Source: Stutzerimonas stutzeri
Lineage (GTDB): Bacteria; Pseudomonadota; Gammaproteobacteria; Pseudomonadales; Pseudomonadaceae
Reading direction: 5' to 3'
DNA length: 64,000 nt
NCBI RefSeq assembly: GCF_018138085.1
Contig: NZ_CP073106.1
Span: 22,676 to 86,675 of the forward strand
Below the pieces are notes generated by a model that was not told the DNA's origin, made no database searches, and was given only the letters and a program-made list of their open reading frames with translations. The position numbers and the translations under genes were made by a program. This document shows positions 15,939-24,918 of this stretch, piece by piece (position 1 is the stretch's first letter; the number at the start of each line of letters is the position of its first letter).

Positions 15939-16564
15939 TGGACACTAGTTCCTTTTTTAAAAAGATTGGTAAGGGTAGTTGGCTAGTTCTTTGGCGGGTC
16001 ATTCTACCGTTTAGCGCGATCCGCCAGAGCGTAAAGCTTGCAAAGAAAGAGGTTGATCGTAACAAAGAGAATCTCGTCTACCTGAGAGACCTAAAGAACC
16101 AAGCTTTCAAAACGCTCAAATCACCTGAGAATAATCCGACCGAGAATGAGGCTAATGATACGCAACAGGTGGAGGTGGGCTTTGAAGAGGCAATGCGTAG
16201 TCGTTCGGAAGGCGCGCTTCCCGTGCCACAACTATACCGGCTGTTTCTGATAAAGAAGCGCTGGGCACTCGCTGCTGCATTGTTTTTTGCTGTTATATCA
16301 ATTGTCGGTGTAGTCGGTGGCTTTGCGACCGCTCAATATAAAAATGTCATATTAGGTGCAGTGTCTCTTTTCGTAACTCTTCCCGGGTTTTTTCTTGTTG
16401 CGCTGGGTGCGCAGTTTAGAATGTGGCAGTTGAGTACAAGGCGCCTTTCAAAGTCTGAGAAAGGCGGTTTTAACGATTTCATTTGCGAGACTCCACATTG
16501 GATATCCATGACCCTAAATCCGGAGATCTCTAACCAAGTAGGTAAGCATCATGATGAATCGTAA
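15938..16564 (+). CDS. traX: TraX-like, IcmV-family membrane protein
   Basis: A 208-residue protein: N-terminal amphipathic part with a short hydrophobic stretch (residues 14-27), charged helix, two adjacent transmembrane helices (about 108-130 and 136-156), and a C-terminal cytoplasmic tail. This matches IcmV/TraX, which pairs with DotA (next gene). Its ATG overlaps the traW stop as TAATG, and its end overlaps the start of traY by 14 bases. Confidence 0.72.
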   Translation: MDTSSFFKKIGKGSWLVLWRVILPFSAIRQSVKLAKKEVDRNKENLVYLRDLKNQAFKTLKSPENNPTENEANDTQQVEVGFEEAMRSRSEGALPVPQLYRLFLIKKRWALAAALFFAVISIVGVVGGFATAQYKNVILGAVSLFVTLPGFFLVALGAQFRMWQLSTRRLSKSEKGGFNDFICETPHWISMTLNPEISNQVGKHHDES

Positions 16565-18740
16565 GCTTGCAGCCTGGTTTGTTGGGATCTGGGCGTGGGG
16601 GATTTCCATGTCTGTATGGGCGAACAGCTCAACGACTCTGGGTGAAATCTCCGAAGCGGCCAAGCGGTCTGGCGATAAGTCCCGCGAGGCCTTGGTCGCC
16701 ATCTACGGTAACGTCGTGAACAACCCTCTGGCGACAGGTGGGGGAGGCGGGGGCGACACGATCCTTGCGAGCGTGTTCCAAGTCACCAACGGTGCCCTGC
16801 TGGTCGTTGGCGCGATCTTCGCCATTTACATGATGTTCAAGAAGCTTACACAGACAGCTCATGACGGCACGATCTTCGACCGCCAGCGCAATATGTTGTG
16901 GGATCCCATTCGTTTGGTATGGGGTCTTGCTGCCCTGGTACCCACAGCAAATGGTTGGGCGCTTTCCCAGCTCCTGATGCTGTGGGCGGCCTCGCTCATG
17001 GGCGTGGGCATCGCGAATCTCGGCGTGGACGCTTCGGTTGAAGCGTTTAGCGACGGAGAATCCATGGTTGTTCAGCCTGTTATGCCCAGTACAGTGAGTC
17101 TTGCTCGCAGCGTTTTCGAAATGAACCTGTGCATGCATTCAATCAACGCTGGCCTGGCGCAGGCCGAGGCGAGTGGAGCGCTGATCACCCAGGACGGCTA
17201 CATCCAGCAGGCTCCTACCAGCTCGGGTTTTGCGCTCAAGAATGCCAGTTTTCTGTGTGGCGGCGCCGACATTAACACTGACCTGGAGCCTCAGCCCCAG
17301 TCCACGAACTTCTTTAGCGGTACGATCGATGTTTCGGAGCTGCGCCAAGCGCACCTCAACGCTTTGCAACAGATGCAGGGATCCCTCAATAGCGCTGCCC
17401 AGAGTTTCGTGGTTGGAGTGCTTCAGAAACAGGCCGGGGGCGGCTCCGTTCCAGATGCTGAGATGGCTATCCAAACAGCCGCTCAGCAGTACGAGAACAC
17501 GATCAGTTCAACCGCGGCTACAAAACAGGGAAACATCGCTAGGTTGGCCAACCAGCTTGCAAGCTCTATCAAGGAAGGAGGATGGCTCACCCTCGGTGCG
17601 TGGTACCAGACGTTCGCTCAGGCCAACACCAAGCTATCTGATGCAGTAGCGGCGAAGGCTTCCGTTTATGGCATGTCTGCCCAGGGCGATCCCGCCATGC
17701 TCTCCGTGTTCAAGGTCACCAGTGAGGCCTTCCAGGCTCAGCAGAACAACAGCTCGTACACGCCCACGCTCGGCAGCAGTAGTGCTGGCGATTATTCAAA
17801 GGGGGCTGCGGGCGCCGACTCCAGCAAGGTGATTGGCAGCATCTTCAACGCACCTGGCCAGCGCATCGTGAACTACCTGATCGATGTGAATGCCGGCGGG
17901 GAAGGGCGAGGACAGGTAAATCCCCTGATCAAGATGAAGAACCTGGGCGACTACACAATGACCGCTGGAGAAACTGCTCTCGGCGCCTACATCGCCGCCA
18001 AGGTGCTGATGAAGGCCAAGGACGGACTTTCTGTAGCTGGTATTGCCGCTCGCATTGGCAATGCGCTTACCTCGATCGGCGATGCGCTTGAGGGCGCTTT
18101 AGAGGCTATGTCGCCTTTCCTGGTAATGGCGATCGTTGCGTTGTTCATTCTAGGAGGCACGCTTTCGACCTACATCCCGATGGTTCCTTTCATAGTCTGG
18201 TTTGGGGCGGCGGTGAACTGGTTAGTTGTTGTCGGCGAAGCCATCATCGCTGCGCCACTGTGGGCAATTACGCACTTGGGGGGGGAAGGTGACGGCATGG
18301 GCGCCCGGGCAGGCCATGGCTATATCTTCCTGCTCAACGTCATGGTGAGGCCTATTTTGATGGTGATCGGCTTCTTCCTCGGCGGTGCCGGAGTAATCGC
18401 AGGCGGTACTCTGCTGAACCAGCTCTTTGGCATTGCCCTGGCTAACGCGCAATTCGATTCGGTCACAGGGCTCGTGAGCATCATCTTTTACCTGTCGATC
18501 TATTGCTCGATGTGCCTGAACCTTGTTCACAGCAGCTTCAACCTGATCTTCATCGTTCCTGACCAGGTCATTAACTGGGTTGGTGGGCATGCGTCCGCGA
18601 CTATGGGGCGTGAGGACAACGATAAGTTGAGGAATGCAATCAATGTCTTCGGCGCGAAGCTGGAGCACATGAATCGTGGCGGCAAGCCGGGAGGCAAACC
18701 AGGCGGGCAGGGGGCGGAAGGCGACGGTATGCGCGCGTAA
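16551..18740 (+). CDS. traY: TraY, DotA-family polytopic membrane protein
   Basis: A 729-residue protein with an N-terminal signal-like helix (residues 6-25), a membrane segment at about 76-98, a pair at about 130-155, a large soluble loop to about 480, and a cluster of membrane helices from about 520 to 680. This is the DotA/TraY architecture; in IncI plasmids TraY is the recipient-side target recognised by the exclusion protein. The C-terminal tail is rich in Gly-Lys-Pro repeats. A strong terminator follows. Confidence 0.88.
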   Translation: MMNRKLAAWFVGIWAWGISMSVWANSSTTLGEISEAAKRSGDKSREALVAIYGNVVNNPLATGGGGGGDTILASVFQVTNGALLVVGAIFAIYMMFKKLTQTAHDGTIFDRQRNMLWDPIRLVWGLAALVPTANGWALSQLLMLWAASLMGVGIANLGVDASVEAFSDGESMVVQPVMPSTVSLARSVFEMNLCMHSINAGLAQAEASGALITQDGYIQQAPTSSGFALKNASFLCGGADINTDLEPQPQSTNFFSGTIDVSELRQAHLNALQQMQGSLNSAAQSFVVGVLQKQAGGGSVPDAEMAIQTAAQQYENTISSTAATKQGNIARLANQLASSIKEGGWLTLGAWYQTFAQANTKLSDAVAAKASVYGMSAQGDPAMLSVFKVTSEAFQAQQNNSSYTPTLGSSSAGDYSKGAAGADSSKVIGSIFNAPGQRIVNYLIDVNAGGEGRGQVNPLIKMKNLGDYTMTAGETALGAYIAAKVLMKAKDGLSVAGIAARIGNALTSIGDALEGALEAMSPFLVMAIVALFILGGTLSTYIPMVPFIVWFGAAVNWLVVVGEAIIAAPLWAITHLGGEGDGMGARAGHGYIFLLNVMVRPILMVIGFFLGGAGVIAGGTLLNQLFGIALANAQFDSVTGLVSIIFYLSIYCSMCLNLVHSSFNLIFIVPDQVINWVGGHASATMGREDNDKLRNAINVFGAKLEHMNRGGKPGGKPGGQGAEGDGMRA

Positions 18741-18747
18741 GCCATAG

Positions 18748-18772
18748 AAGGGCCAGCCTGCTGCTGGCCCTT
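18748..18772 (+). terminator. terminator after traY
   Basis: Stem AAGGGCCAGC/GCTGGCCCTT with loop CTGCT, then TCTCTAT, eight bases after the traY stop. Ends the traP-traY unit. Confidence 0.85.
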
Positions 18773-18827
18773 TCTCTATAGGCCTTTGCGCTGTCATTAT
18801 CACGTGCTAGTATTGCCTCAAGAGTCC

Positions 18828-18845
18828 GTATAATGGCTATGATAC
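18828..18845 (+). promoter_or_regulatory. promoter/operator like that of traP
   Basis: GTATAATGGCTATGATAC contains TATAAT (18829-18834) and shares 13 of 18 bases with the traP site. It would drive the exclusion-like gene and what follows. Confidence 0.5.
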
Positions 18846-18874
18846 AAAAGAAACACCCCGCACGAGGAATTCTC

Positions 18875-19378
18875 ATGAACACGCTTTGGTATCTGTTGCG
18901 CACGTTTTACGCACTGGGCCTGGTTCCAGTGATTCCGCTTTTCGTTGTCTGCGCCATGAACTATTCCAGGGATCCGGAGGTGTCCGGGTTTGTGCTGGTT
19001 GGCTCCTCTGCCTACTTCGTCCTTGGCTATCTGATGTTTTCGTGGTTGCCGGCACAATTCAAATCACGGCTTCTCCGCTCCGTTCGGCGTGTTGCGCCTG
19101 ATTTCAAGCCGACCTTCGAGACGTTCTCTGTTTTGCTCAACCGCTACGTTGGAGTTGATCGCGCTGCGGGCAAGGTTCTCTTTATCGATCTGGAGGCCGG
19201 CGTTGAAGCGGTGCTTGATGTTCCGGAAGTTCGCTCTTGGGAAGTCGAGACATTCAAGCGTGAACCCGCGTTGTTGAGGATGTCTACGAAGGTTCCTGAA
19301 CTTCCACTGATTGGGTTCCGTTTTAACAGGCGTGAATCGGACGTTCTTATGGCGCAACTGGGGGCCACGTTCGGCTGA
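18875..19378 (+). CDS. two-span membrane protein in the ExcA position
   Basis: A 167-residue protein with two N-terminal membrane helices (about 7-28 and 37-58) and a soluble C-terminal domain. In IncI plasmids the gene after traY is excA, an inner-membrane protein with this topology whose cytoplasmic part blocks entry of the same plasmid by interacting with donor TraY. I infer the same role from place and topology only. The ATG at 18875 follows GAGGA and starts the first helix cleanly; a start at 18833 would lie at the promoter. A lipoprotein gene follows after three bases. Confidence 0.55.
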   Translation: MNTLWYLLRTFYALGLVPVIPLFVVCAMNYSRDPEVSGFVLVGSSAYFVLGYLMFSWLPAQFKSRLLRSVRRVAPDFKPTFETFSVLLNRYVGVDRAAGKVLFIDLEAGVEAVLDVPEVRSWEVETFKREPALLRMSTKVPELPLIGFRFNRRESDVLMAQLGATFG

Positions 19379-19380
19379 GG

Positions 19381-20145
19381 ATGATGCTGATGAAATACCT
19401 CGTACCCTTTTTCTTTGTGCTCGGCCTCGGCCTCGCTGGCTGTGATCCTGAATCACCTCAAAAGCCCTTGGCGAATGAAAACCCATCGAAACCGGGGCCG
19501 GCTGCAGCGCCTGATGCTATTGCAGACCGTAGCGTCAGCTTGGATCGCTATTCCGATCTGAACGCGGAGCCTCATGGCCTTGCCCTGACGTATGTCCTGA
19601 CCGCTTGGGATAAGCAACTGGAGGTGCTCGATGATGACCAGCTGCTGTCTCGTCTATCGCCGACATTTCATAACGAGGCTGACGCATTCAAGCGCAGATC
19701 GCTTGCCGAGACTGAGCGGCCAAAGGTCGAGAAGAAGCTGGAGACCTACGGCGCCCAGCAGTATTTCAAGTTGCCGGTAGGCGGTCAGCTTAGCGATACC
19801 TTCGCGCTGAACGCTTTGTCGATTGGTGCATATGATTTTGAGCGCCGCGGATTCCCCATAGCGAGTTACGGGGCTTCCTGTTGGTCAGCTTCGCTCCGTA
19901 ATCCCCAAGGGGCTTATCTCAAGATCGAGCAGGGCTCGGTCGACTGCCTTCTGCCCGTAGAAGATGAGGCCGAGGCGCAGGCAATCGAATCGGCCAGAGC
20001 TAGCGGCGGATTGAAGGTGAGGGGAGATCTGTACATTTTCGTCAGGTCCGTCGCCGGTGGTACCGCGCATGCGATACCCGTTCACGCGCGTATCGAATTG
20101 GTTGACGTTCGCACCGAAACGCTGCTGGGCACTGTAGTGCTTTGA
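19381..20145 (+). CDS. lipoprotein, unknown function
   Basis: A 254-residue protein with a signal peptide and a lipobox LAGC, so the Cys near residue 21 would be acylated. After a low-complexity Pro/Ala/Asn linker (24-50) comes a mixed alpha/beta domain with two cysteines (in SYGASCWSA and GSVDCLLP), probably a disulfide. It starts within three bases of the previous stop and is probably co-transcribed with it, so a role in surface exclusion or channel assembly is possible. I do not recognise the family with certainty. Confidence 0.7.
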   Translation: MMLMKYLVPFFFVLGLGLAGCDPESPQKPLANENPSKPGPAAAPDAIADRSVSLDRYSDLNAEPHGLALTYVLTAWDKQLEVLDDDQLLSRLSPTFHNEADAFKRRSLAETERPKVEKKLETYGAQQYFKLPVGGQLSDTFALNALSIGAYDFERRGFPIASYGASCWSASLRNPQGAYLKIEQGSVDCLLPVEDEAEAQAIESARASGGLKVRGDLYIFVRSVAGGTAHAIPVHARIELVDVRTETLLGTVVL

Positions 20146-20178
20146 AGTTCACAGATCCTGATTTCCCTGAGGTGGCAC

Positions 20179-21885
20179 ATGGCAACTGAAATTCGTCCCG
20201 AACTGGCTGCTCGTATAGCCGAGATGGATGCTATCACCGATCGTTATCGGGATCTGGATTCATACGACGAACCCAGCATTTATGCTCGCAAGCAGACCAT
20301 GTCCCAGGTCTACGGCGATTTCGACCGTATTGCCGAAGGCGTTGTGGATGAGCGGAATATTCGCTATCTCGCGGACGATCACGTTCGGTTGCTCGAACAG
20401 TTGCCTGGCAAGCCAGAACAGCAAGAGCTCGCTTATTACATCGGCAACGCGATGAGCTCGAACGGCGAGTACAAGCAAGCAGTTGAGCAACGTGCTGCAG
20501 CGCTCGCATCCAGCTTTGGCTGGGCGCTACCGGGGGAACAGTTTCAACTGACCATCGACGCAGCTTCGTTCATTCATGAGCGGAACATGCTCGCGAAGGA
20601 AGACCGGAAGGCTGCGGATGCCGCTTCTATGGGGTTGCTGGATGGTCTCGATGAGGATGATCCTCGTTTTGCCGAATTCGAAGCTGCGTATTTAGCTGGC
20701 GACGCAGGTAAGCCAATGCCCGCTGGCACAGCGTCGGATGCTGAGCTGTTGAAGGCTTACGAAGACGGTCTACTCGACCATTCGTGCGAATTGCATATTG
20801 CTCGTGACATTGATCACGAAGAAGTTCCCGAATCCGCTTGGGCCAATCTAAAGGATCTCAAGGCTGAGGTGTCCGACGCGTTTAAAGAGCTCCTACGGGA
20901 CAGCCAGCCGGCAGACCAGGATCCTGAGCTTTTGGCGTTAGCAAGCAAGATCGAGAAAGGAGCCGGGCTTGCGGGAATCCGCGAGCGTGCTGAGGCTTTT
21001 AATGGATCGGTCTCTCTCCTCGGTCTGGCTGCTGCGAGGCAAACCATAACCCTCGACGTTGCTCGAGATTGGGTTGCAGCGGATGTTCGTGATTTCGGAG
21101 GAATCGACGAGCCATCGCAGATCAACGAAGCCGCGACGGTGATGTTGATCAATGCCGGCAAGGTTGGTTTATACGGCCAAGAACTAAAATCGTCCGAGCC
21201 GGCCCTGTCTGCTGAGCTCAAGGAGCTGGCCGCGCCACTTGACCAGGTGTCTTCAATTGCGCAGCGCTACCAGGCTCAAGGTAAGCCATCGTCAGCTGGA
21301 GAGGCCAAGATCCGAGCGAATGAAGATGCGCTGGAGATCGTTCTTGGTTGTGATGTCAGCGACCAAGGGTTGGCTGTCGTTTCCCGGAACATGAACAACA
21401 AGGACTACCGGGAGAGTTTCAAGGAAACGGTTGCCGAGTTTATTGCCCTCAACGAGGACGGTCCATTCTACGATGCTGAGCGCTTCTGGGCGGCTCAGCG
21501 GATCATCCAGGTCTCGGAACGCAAAGAATATCTGCGCCAGGGTGGTGAACCGGAGCTTTCTGACTGGGCAATTCTCCTGGCGGAAGTGCTGCAGAAACAG
21601 CGCAGACCGCTCAGCGGGGCCGAGTTCAAAGAGCTTGTAACTGCCCTAGAAGGTGCGGCTCGTGATGCCAATACGCAGAAGGCTGAGATTCACCAGGTTG
21701 TCGGCCTACTGGCGAAAGTACATGGTTCCTCTGGCGAGTCCCTGTTTCGCGACAATGAGCTGCGCGGGGCCTATCGGGATGGCTTGCGCGAGCAAAGCGG
21801 TGCCGAGCCGCAATTGCTCAGAGCGCCATCCGCAGACGTGGCCCAGGACGTTAAGAAGAAATCGGCGCCGGCGATGCGCGCCTGA
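20179..21885 (+). CDS. large acidic cytoplasmic protein, unknown
   Basis: A 568-residue protein with no signal peptide or membrane helix, very rich in Glu, Asp and Ala, and predicted mostly helical. GAGG precedes the ATG. No catalytic motif is visible; the end is basic (VKKKSAPAMRA). Its 34-base gap from the lipoprotein suggests the same operon. Clearly a real gene from its length, start signal and codon use, but of unknown function. Confidence 0.72.
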   Translation: MATEIRPELAARIAEMDAITDRYRDLDSYDEPSIYARKQTMSQVYGDFDRIAEGVVDERNIRYLADDHVRLLEQLPGKPEQQELAYYIGNAMSSNGEYKQAVEQRAAALASSFGWALPGEQFQLTIDAASFIHERNMLAKEDRKAADAASMGLLDGLDEDDPRFAEFEAAYLAGDAGKPMPAGTASDAELLKAYEDGLLDHSCELHIARDIDHEEVPESAWANLKDLKAEVSDAFKELLRDSQPADQDPELLALASKIEKGAGLAGIRERAEAFNGSVSLLGLAAARQTITLDVARDWVAADVRDFGGIDEPSQINEAATVMLINAGKVGLYGQELKSSEPALSAELKELAAPLDQVSSIAQRYQAQGKPSSAGEAKIRANEDALEIVLGCDVSDQGLAVVSRNMNNKDYRESFKETVAEFIALNEDGPFYDAERFWAAQRIIQVSERKEYLRQGGEPELSDWAILLAEVLQKQRRPLSGAEFKELVTALEGAARDANTQKAEIHQVVGLLAKVHGSSGESLFRDNELRGAYRDGLREQSGAEPQLLRAPSADVAQDVKKKSAPAMRA

Positions 21886-21937
21886 CTGGTGGTGTTTGCC
21901 TCGACCTGACAAATCTGCCTAACGGCACCCAATAGAA

Positions 21938-21958
21938 CCAGGCTATCAAATAGCCTGG
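21938..21958 (+). terminator. hairpin after the 568-residue gene
   Basis: Perfect 8-bp stem CCAGGCTA/TAGCCTGG with loop TCAAA. There is no T-run, so it may be an RNA-stabilising end or a weak terminator. Confidence 0.45.
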
Positions 21959-22082
21959 CGTGATACGCATAATGTATCTTATGTTAAATCGCGATAAGCA
22001 GTGCATTTTTAATAGCAATAGGAAATAACCGCCTCGCGCTGACACCGAACGGCTCAGGCCATTCAGCACAGGAGTAATTTTG

Positions 22083-22469
22083 ATGGGGACGCCACCACCC
22101 TTCCGGCTCGTTGAGCTGAACAATTCGGCTGTACCGCCGAATATGACGGTTTCGTCACCCGAGCGGATCTATACAGCGCTGTCAGCTCTTCAACGCCAAG
22201 CGCGTTCCGCCTCGGAACTGATAGGCCACATGCGGGAGGCTAAGCACAGTGATCGGCTTGATGTGATCAGCGAAGCCTTTGAGCGCCTTGAAGGTTCTCA
22301 GTCAGTGATCCGCACCATGCCTCGCGAGTGTTTTGTAGTGATCGAGGCCGCCAGGATGCTCGGCAAACCGATCCCGGACGTCACGGTGCAAGACCTGGTT
22401 TTTACCGGGCTCATCGCCCTGGAGATTCATGCGTGGCCTCTTTTCGATAATGAGATGTTCAGGCCATAA
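22083..22469 (+). CDS. 128-residue protein, unknown
   Basis: A soluble protein with helical segments (PERIYTALSALQRQARSASE and the region around residue 60). The start at 22083 has AGGAG eight bases upstream. It ends one base before a TACGTA cluster that leads into 210-bp element copy 3. No family recognised. Confidence 0.6.
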   Translation: MGTPPPFRLVELNNSAVPPNMTVSSPERIYTALSALQRQARSASELIGHMREAKHSDRLDVISEAFERLEGSQSVIRTMPRECFVVIEAARMLGKPIPDVTVQDLVFTGLIALEIHAWPLFDNEMFRP

Positions 22470-22484
22470 GTACGTACGTATGTA
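22470..22484. repeat. TACGTA cluster 8
   Basis: GTACGTACGTATGTAA directly before 210-bp element copy 3. This is the only cluster far from the parA/repA region that lies between genes. Confidence 0.55.
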
Positions 22485-22490
22485 ATTTTT

Positions 22491-22702
22491 GTTGGTCAAG
22501 GGTCTGCCCGGAAGCCGCATGCGGAGCGGATCCAGCTTTGCTGGAGAGCACCGAACGGGTGAGGACAGAAGCGAAGCGCGCCCTTGCACCAGGAGCTTGA
22601 GAAGTAAGGCTCCGCCAGCGGTTCAGGGGGTTTGCTTTTCCCCCTGGGCCGTTGGGGACAGAGGCCGACTCGCTCCCTTCCCTAGGAAGGGCGGGGGGAT
22701 GG
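22491..22702 (+). repeat. 210-bp structured element, copy 3 (no module array)
   Basis: Carries the CCGCATGCGG palindrome variant near its start, CCAGC-TTTG-CTGG, and the CTA loop in CCCTTCC/GGAAGGG. No palindrome-rich module precedes it. Lies between two unrelated plus-strand genes. Confidence 0.85.
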
Positions 22703-22727
22703 GATTCAACAAACGAAGGTGGGAATC

Positions 22728-23078
22728 ATGGTGCAGGAAACGAATACCTATAAATGCGGGCAGTGTCACTTCGAGTTTCAAGATGGGGCAAAGGTATGCC
22801 AGGGCTGTAATGGCGATATCGTCTACGGGGCCACTGAGCATGAAATCAGCGAAGCCGGCAAGACCGGTGCGATCCTCTGGGGAGTTGGGACGATCCTGTT
22901 GTTTTACCTTCTCCCAGCACTCCTCAACGACTGGTTCGAGCTCGACCTCGAGGCAGGCTTCGGCTTCGGCCTCTGGCCGTTCGCGTTCGCTGGAGGTGCC
23001 GCCATGGTCGGCTACGTCACCAGTGCGGCCAAAGCAACCTCGAAGCTTGCGGGCCAATGCCGCACTTTCCGGCGGTGA
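22728..23078 (+). CDS. zinc-ribbon membrane protein, unknown
   Basis: A 116-residue protein. Two CxxC pairs (CGQC and CQGC, residues about 9-12 and 24-27) make an N-terminal zinc ribbon. After a short linker come two hydrophobic segments (about 48-65 and 78-98). I place the start at 22728 (AAGG upstream). Starts right after the 210-bp element, so any transcript of that element would form its leader. Confidence 0.65.
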   Translation: MVQETNTYKCGQCHFEFQDGAKVCQGCNGDIVYGATEHEISEAGKTGAILWGVGTILLFYLLPALLNDWFELDLEAGFGFGLWPFAFAGGAAMVGYVTSAAKATSKLAGQCRTFRR

Positions 23079-23090
23079 GGTAGACCACAC

Positions 23091-23672
23091 ATGATGCTGA
23101 GCAGCCAGCAGGCCGAAAAAGATCGGCTCAAATCGAACCGCACGTACTTCGAAGATGGCTGCGCCTGCATCCATACCACAAAAACATTGGTGCCCTGCCC
23201 CTCCAGCGTGCCGGATGCCGAAGCCGTGCGCTTCTATGAGCTGAACTGCAGGTGCACGCGCAACTACGTCAGAGGTAGCCAGTCAATGAATGACGATCGC
23301 CGCGCCGAGTTGGAATATGCCTTCCAGTGGGGCTCCGAATCCGTTGGGCAGGGCCTGGACTTGGATCAGGCCGTAGCGCTGCCCGAAGTACAGGCACGTA
23401 TCGGCCAAGACGAAGAAGCCCTGGAAGAATTTTACGCGGGTTGGCGTGCTAACTCCTCGGCGCGCTATAGCGAGTACGAGGCCTGGATACCTCTCAACAA
23501 GCCCGATGCGGTTAAGGCTCGTCTCGAAGCGCTGCAGGGTTATAACCGGGAGAGCTTCTCGTTGGCGATCATGACCGAGATCGCCAATGGCAACTCGATC
23601 CTCAAGTCAGCATTCCCTGAATACGCTCATGCAGATCCTGCAACGTCGTTTACTTGGCCGAAGGCTGAGTAG
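23091..23672 (+). CDS. 193-residue protein, unknown
   Basis: A soluble acidic protein. The first 60 residues carry five cysteines (CACIHTT, PCPSS, NCRCTRN) and differ in character from the rest, which is helical and acidic. A second good start exists at 23286 (AGAGGT upstream), giving a 128-residue protein without the Cys part. I keep the long form because GAGGTA precedes the ATG at 23091 and the frame is open. Family unknown. Confidence 0.55.
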   Translation: MMLSSQQAEKDRLKSNRTYFEDGCACIHTTKTLVPCPSSVPDAEAVRFYELNCRCTRNYVRGSQSMNDDRRAELEYAFQWGSESVGQGLDLDQAVALPEVQARIGQDEEALEEFYAGWRANSSARYSEYEAWIPLNKPDAVKARLEALQGYNRESFSLAIMTEIANGNSILKSAFPEYAHADPATSFTWPKAE

Positions 23673-23681
23673 GAGACGTCC

Positions 23682-24038
23682 ATGACAACAGAACAGATCA
23701 AAAGTGACTTGGGGCCAAGCTGGTCCAAGGTTCTGGCAGAGGTTGAACTTTGGGCGGCTCAGATGGCCGAGCTAGCACGCTCAAAAATGACCGGAAATAT
23801 CAGCGCGACCGTTTGGGCTTACCGTCTTCACCGCACAGAGTATTTGGCCATTGATATGACCGGCCAGGACGGTGGCGGTATGTCCATCACTCTGGCCACA
23901 GGCGCTGATCGTACCGACTACAGCTTTGAAGACCTGCAGACCACTTGCTTTGAAGTGCCCGACATGGTGGAGGCGCTGACCATGGCTTCTCGCTTTCTCC
24001 ATGCTGCTGACGCAACGATTTCGTTATCGGTTCACTGA
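23682..24038 (+). CDS. 118-residue protein, paralogue of the gene at 47.9 kb
   Basis: A soluble protein whose central motif (GNISATVWAYR, then a D...GGG stretch) and C-terminal part (VPDMVEAL...LHAADATISLS) line up with the minus-strand protein at 47932-48366 (GAVSVHLWAYR, VPDLVDAT...LDAAVSVG). The two are paralogues within one plasmid. GGAGA precedes the ATG and the next gene starts 14 bases later. Function unknown; no catalytic motif stands out. Confidence 0.65.
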   Translation: MTTEQIKSDLGPSWSKVLAEVELWAAQMAELARSKMTGNISATVWAYRLHRTEYLAIDMTGQDGGGMSITLATGADRTDYSFEDLQTTCFEVPDMVEALTMASRFLHAADATISLSVH

Positions 24039-24052
24039 TCAGGGAAACCAAC

Positions 24053-24568
24053 ATGATCGACGTATTTATCCGCGCCAACACAGCTGTAGCCGACATTGCA
24101 AAGGCTCTGTCTGGCTTTGACTGTAACCGAGTCCAAATACGCAATGGCGGGCCCACCGAGATCTGGCAGCGTACAGCGGAGGGATGGGTAAAAGACCAAC
24201 CAGGAATGACCCTGTACGAAGACCTTTCGGCAAATTACATCGAGCTTTATGGCTATGTGACCCAATGTGGTCTGACGGAGCCTATCAACGCCCCATCACT
24301 CAGACTTTCTGGAGGCGAAGCCGAGGAGTGGCTGATGTCCATGGAGCGCCACCGATACCTCGTTGAGGATGGTATCGGCTGCTCCGTAAACGCGGATGTT
24401 GATGGGCGTATCATTAAATGCGCAGTCGTGACATTTGCTCTGTCAGAGTTCAAGCAGCGGGCCATCAAGCCAGGTACTGAATTGAACGACAGAATATTGC
24501 TCTGGGCTGATGACATGCTGAGGGCCGGTGCCGATGCTATCGACGTGTGTATAGCAAAGCGTAACTGA
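24053..24568 (+). CDS. 171-residue protein, unknown
   Basis: A soluble protein preceded by AGGGAAA. It looks two-domain: an N-terminal part with an RTAEGWVKDQPGMTLYE loop and a C-terminal helix-rich part (SEFKQRAIKPGTELNDRIL). Lies in a closely spaced plus-strand set of small genes (23.1-25.4 kb). No family recognised. Confidence 0.6.
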   Translation: MIDVFIRANTAVADIAKALSGFDCNRVQIRNGGPTEIWQRTAEGWVKDQPGMTLYEDLSANYIELYGYVTQCGLTEPINAPSLRLSGGEAEEWLMSMERHRYLVEDGIGCSVNADVDGRIIKCAVVTFALSEFKQRAIKPGTELNDRILLWADDMLRAGADAIDVCIAKRN

Positions 24569-24581
24569 TCTGGAAAATCTG

Positions 24582-24908
24582 ATGGCTATACATGAATTGA
24601 AATTCTCGCTGAGCACTCCAAGGCTATTTGCTATCGCTTTTGGCTTGGGTCTCTGTCTCGGCGCACCTCTCGGCATTGCATTTATGGCTCTGTCAGGCTC
24701 TGAGAAGGTCGGCTTTGGCTTGTTCGCGGATGACGAAACCGTGTGTGTGAATGGAGTTGCGTATGCACCTCGTAAAGGCGAGTGGGGATCCCCTTGGAAT
24801 GGAGTTTACGAGCCGGTTCAGAAAGCACAGCCCTCCCTGTTGGGCGAAGACGGCAAACGGATTCTCCGGCCGGTAATACCAACCCCCTGCAAAATCGCAC
24901 GCGGATAG
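24582..24908 (+). CDS. membrane-anchored small protein, unknown
   Basis: A 108-residue protein with an N-terminal hydrophobic helix (about residues 15-38) and an exported or cytoplasmic tail with two cysteines (VCVNG, PCKIA). Preceded by GGAAAA. Probably co-transcribed with its neighbours, 13 bases from the upstream stop and 10 from the next start. Confidence 0.55.
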   Translation: MAIHELKFSLSTPRLFAIAFGLGLCLGAPLGIAFMALSGSEKVGFGLFADDETVCVNGVAYAPRKGEWGSPWNGVYEPVQKAQPSLLGEDGKRILRPVIPTPCKIARG

Positions 24909-24918
24909 GAAAACGCCC

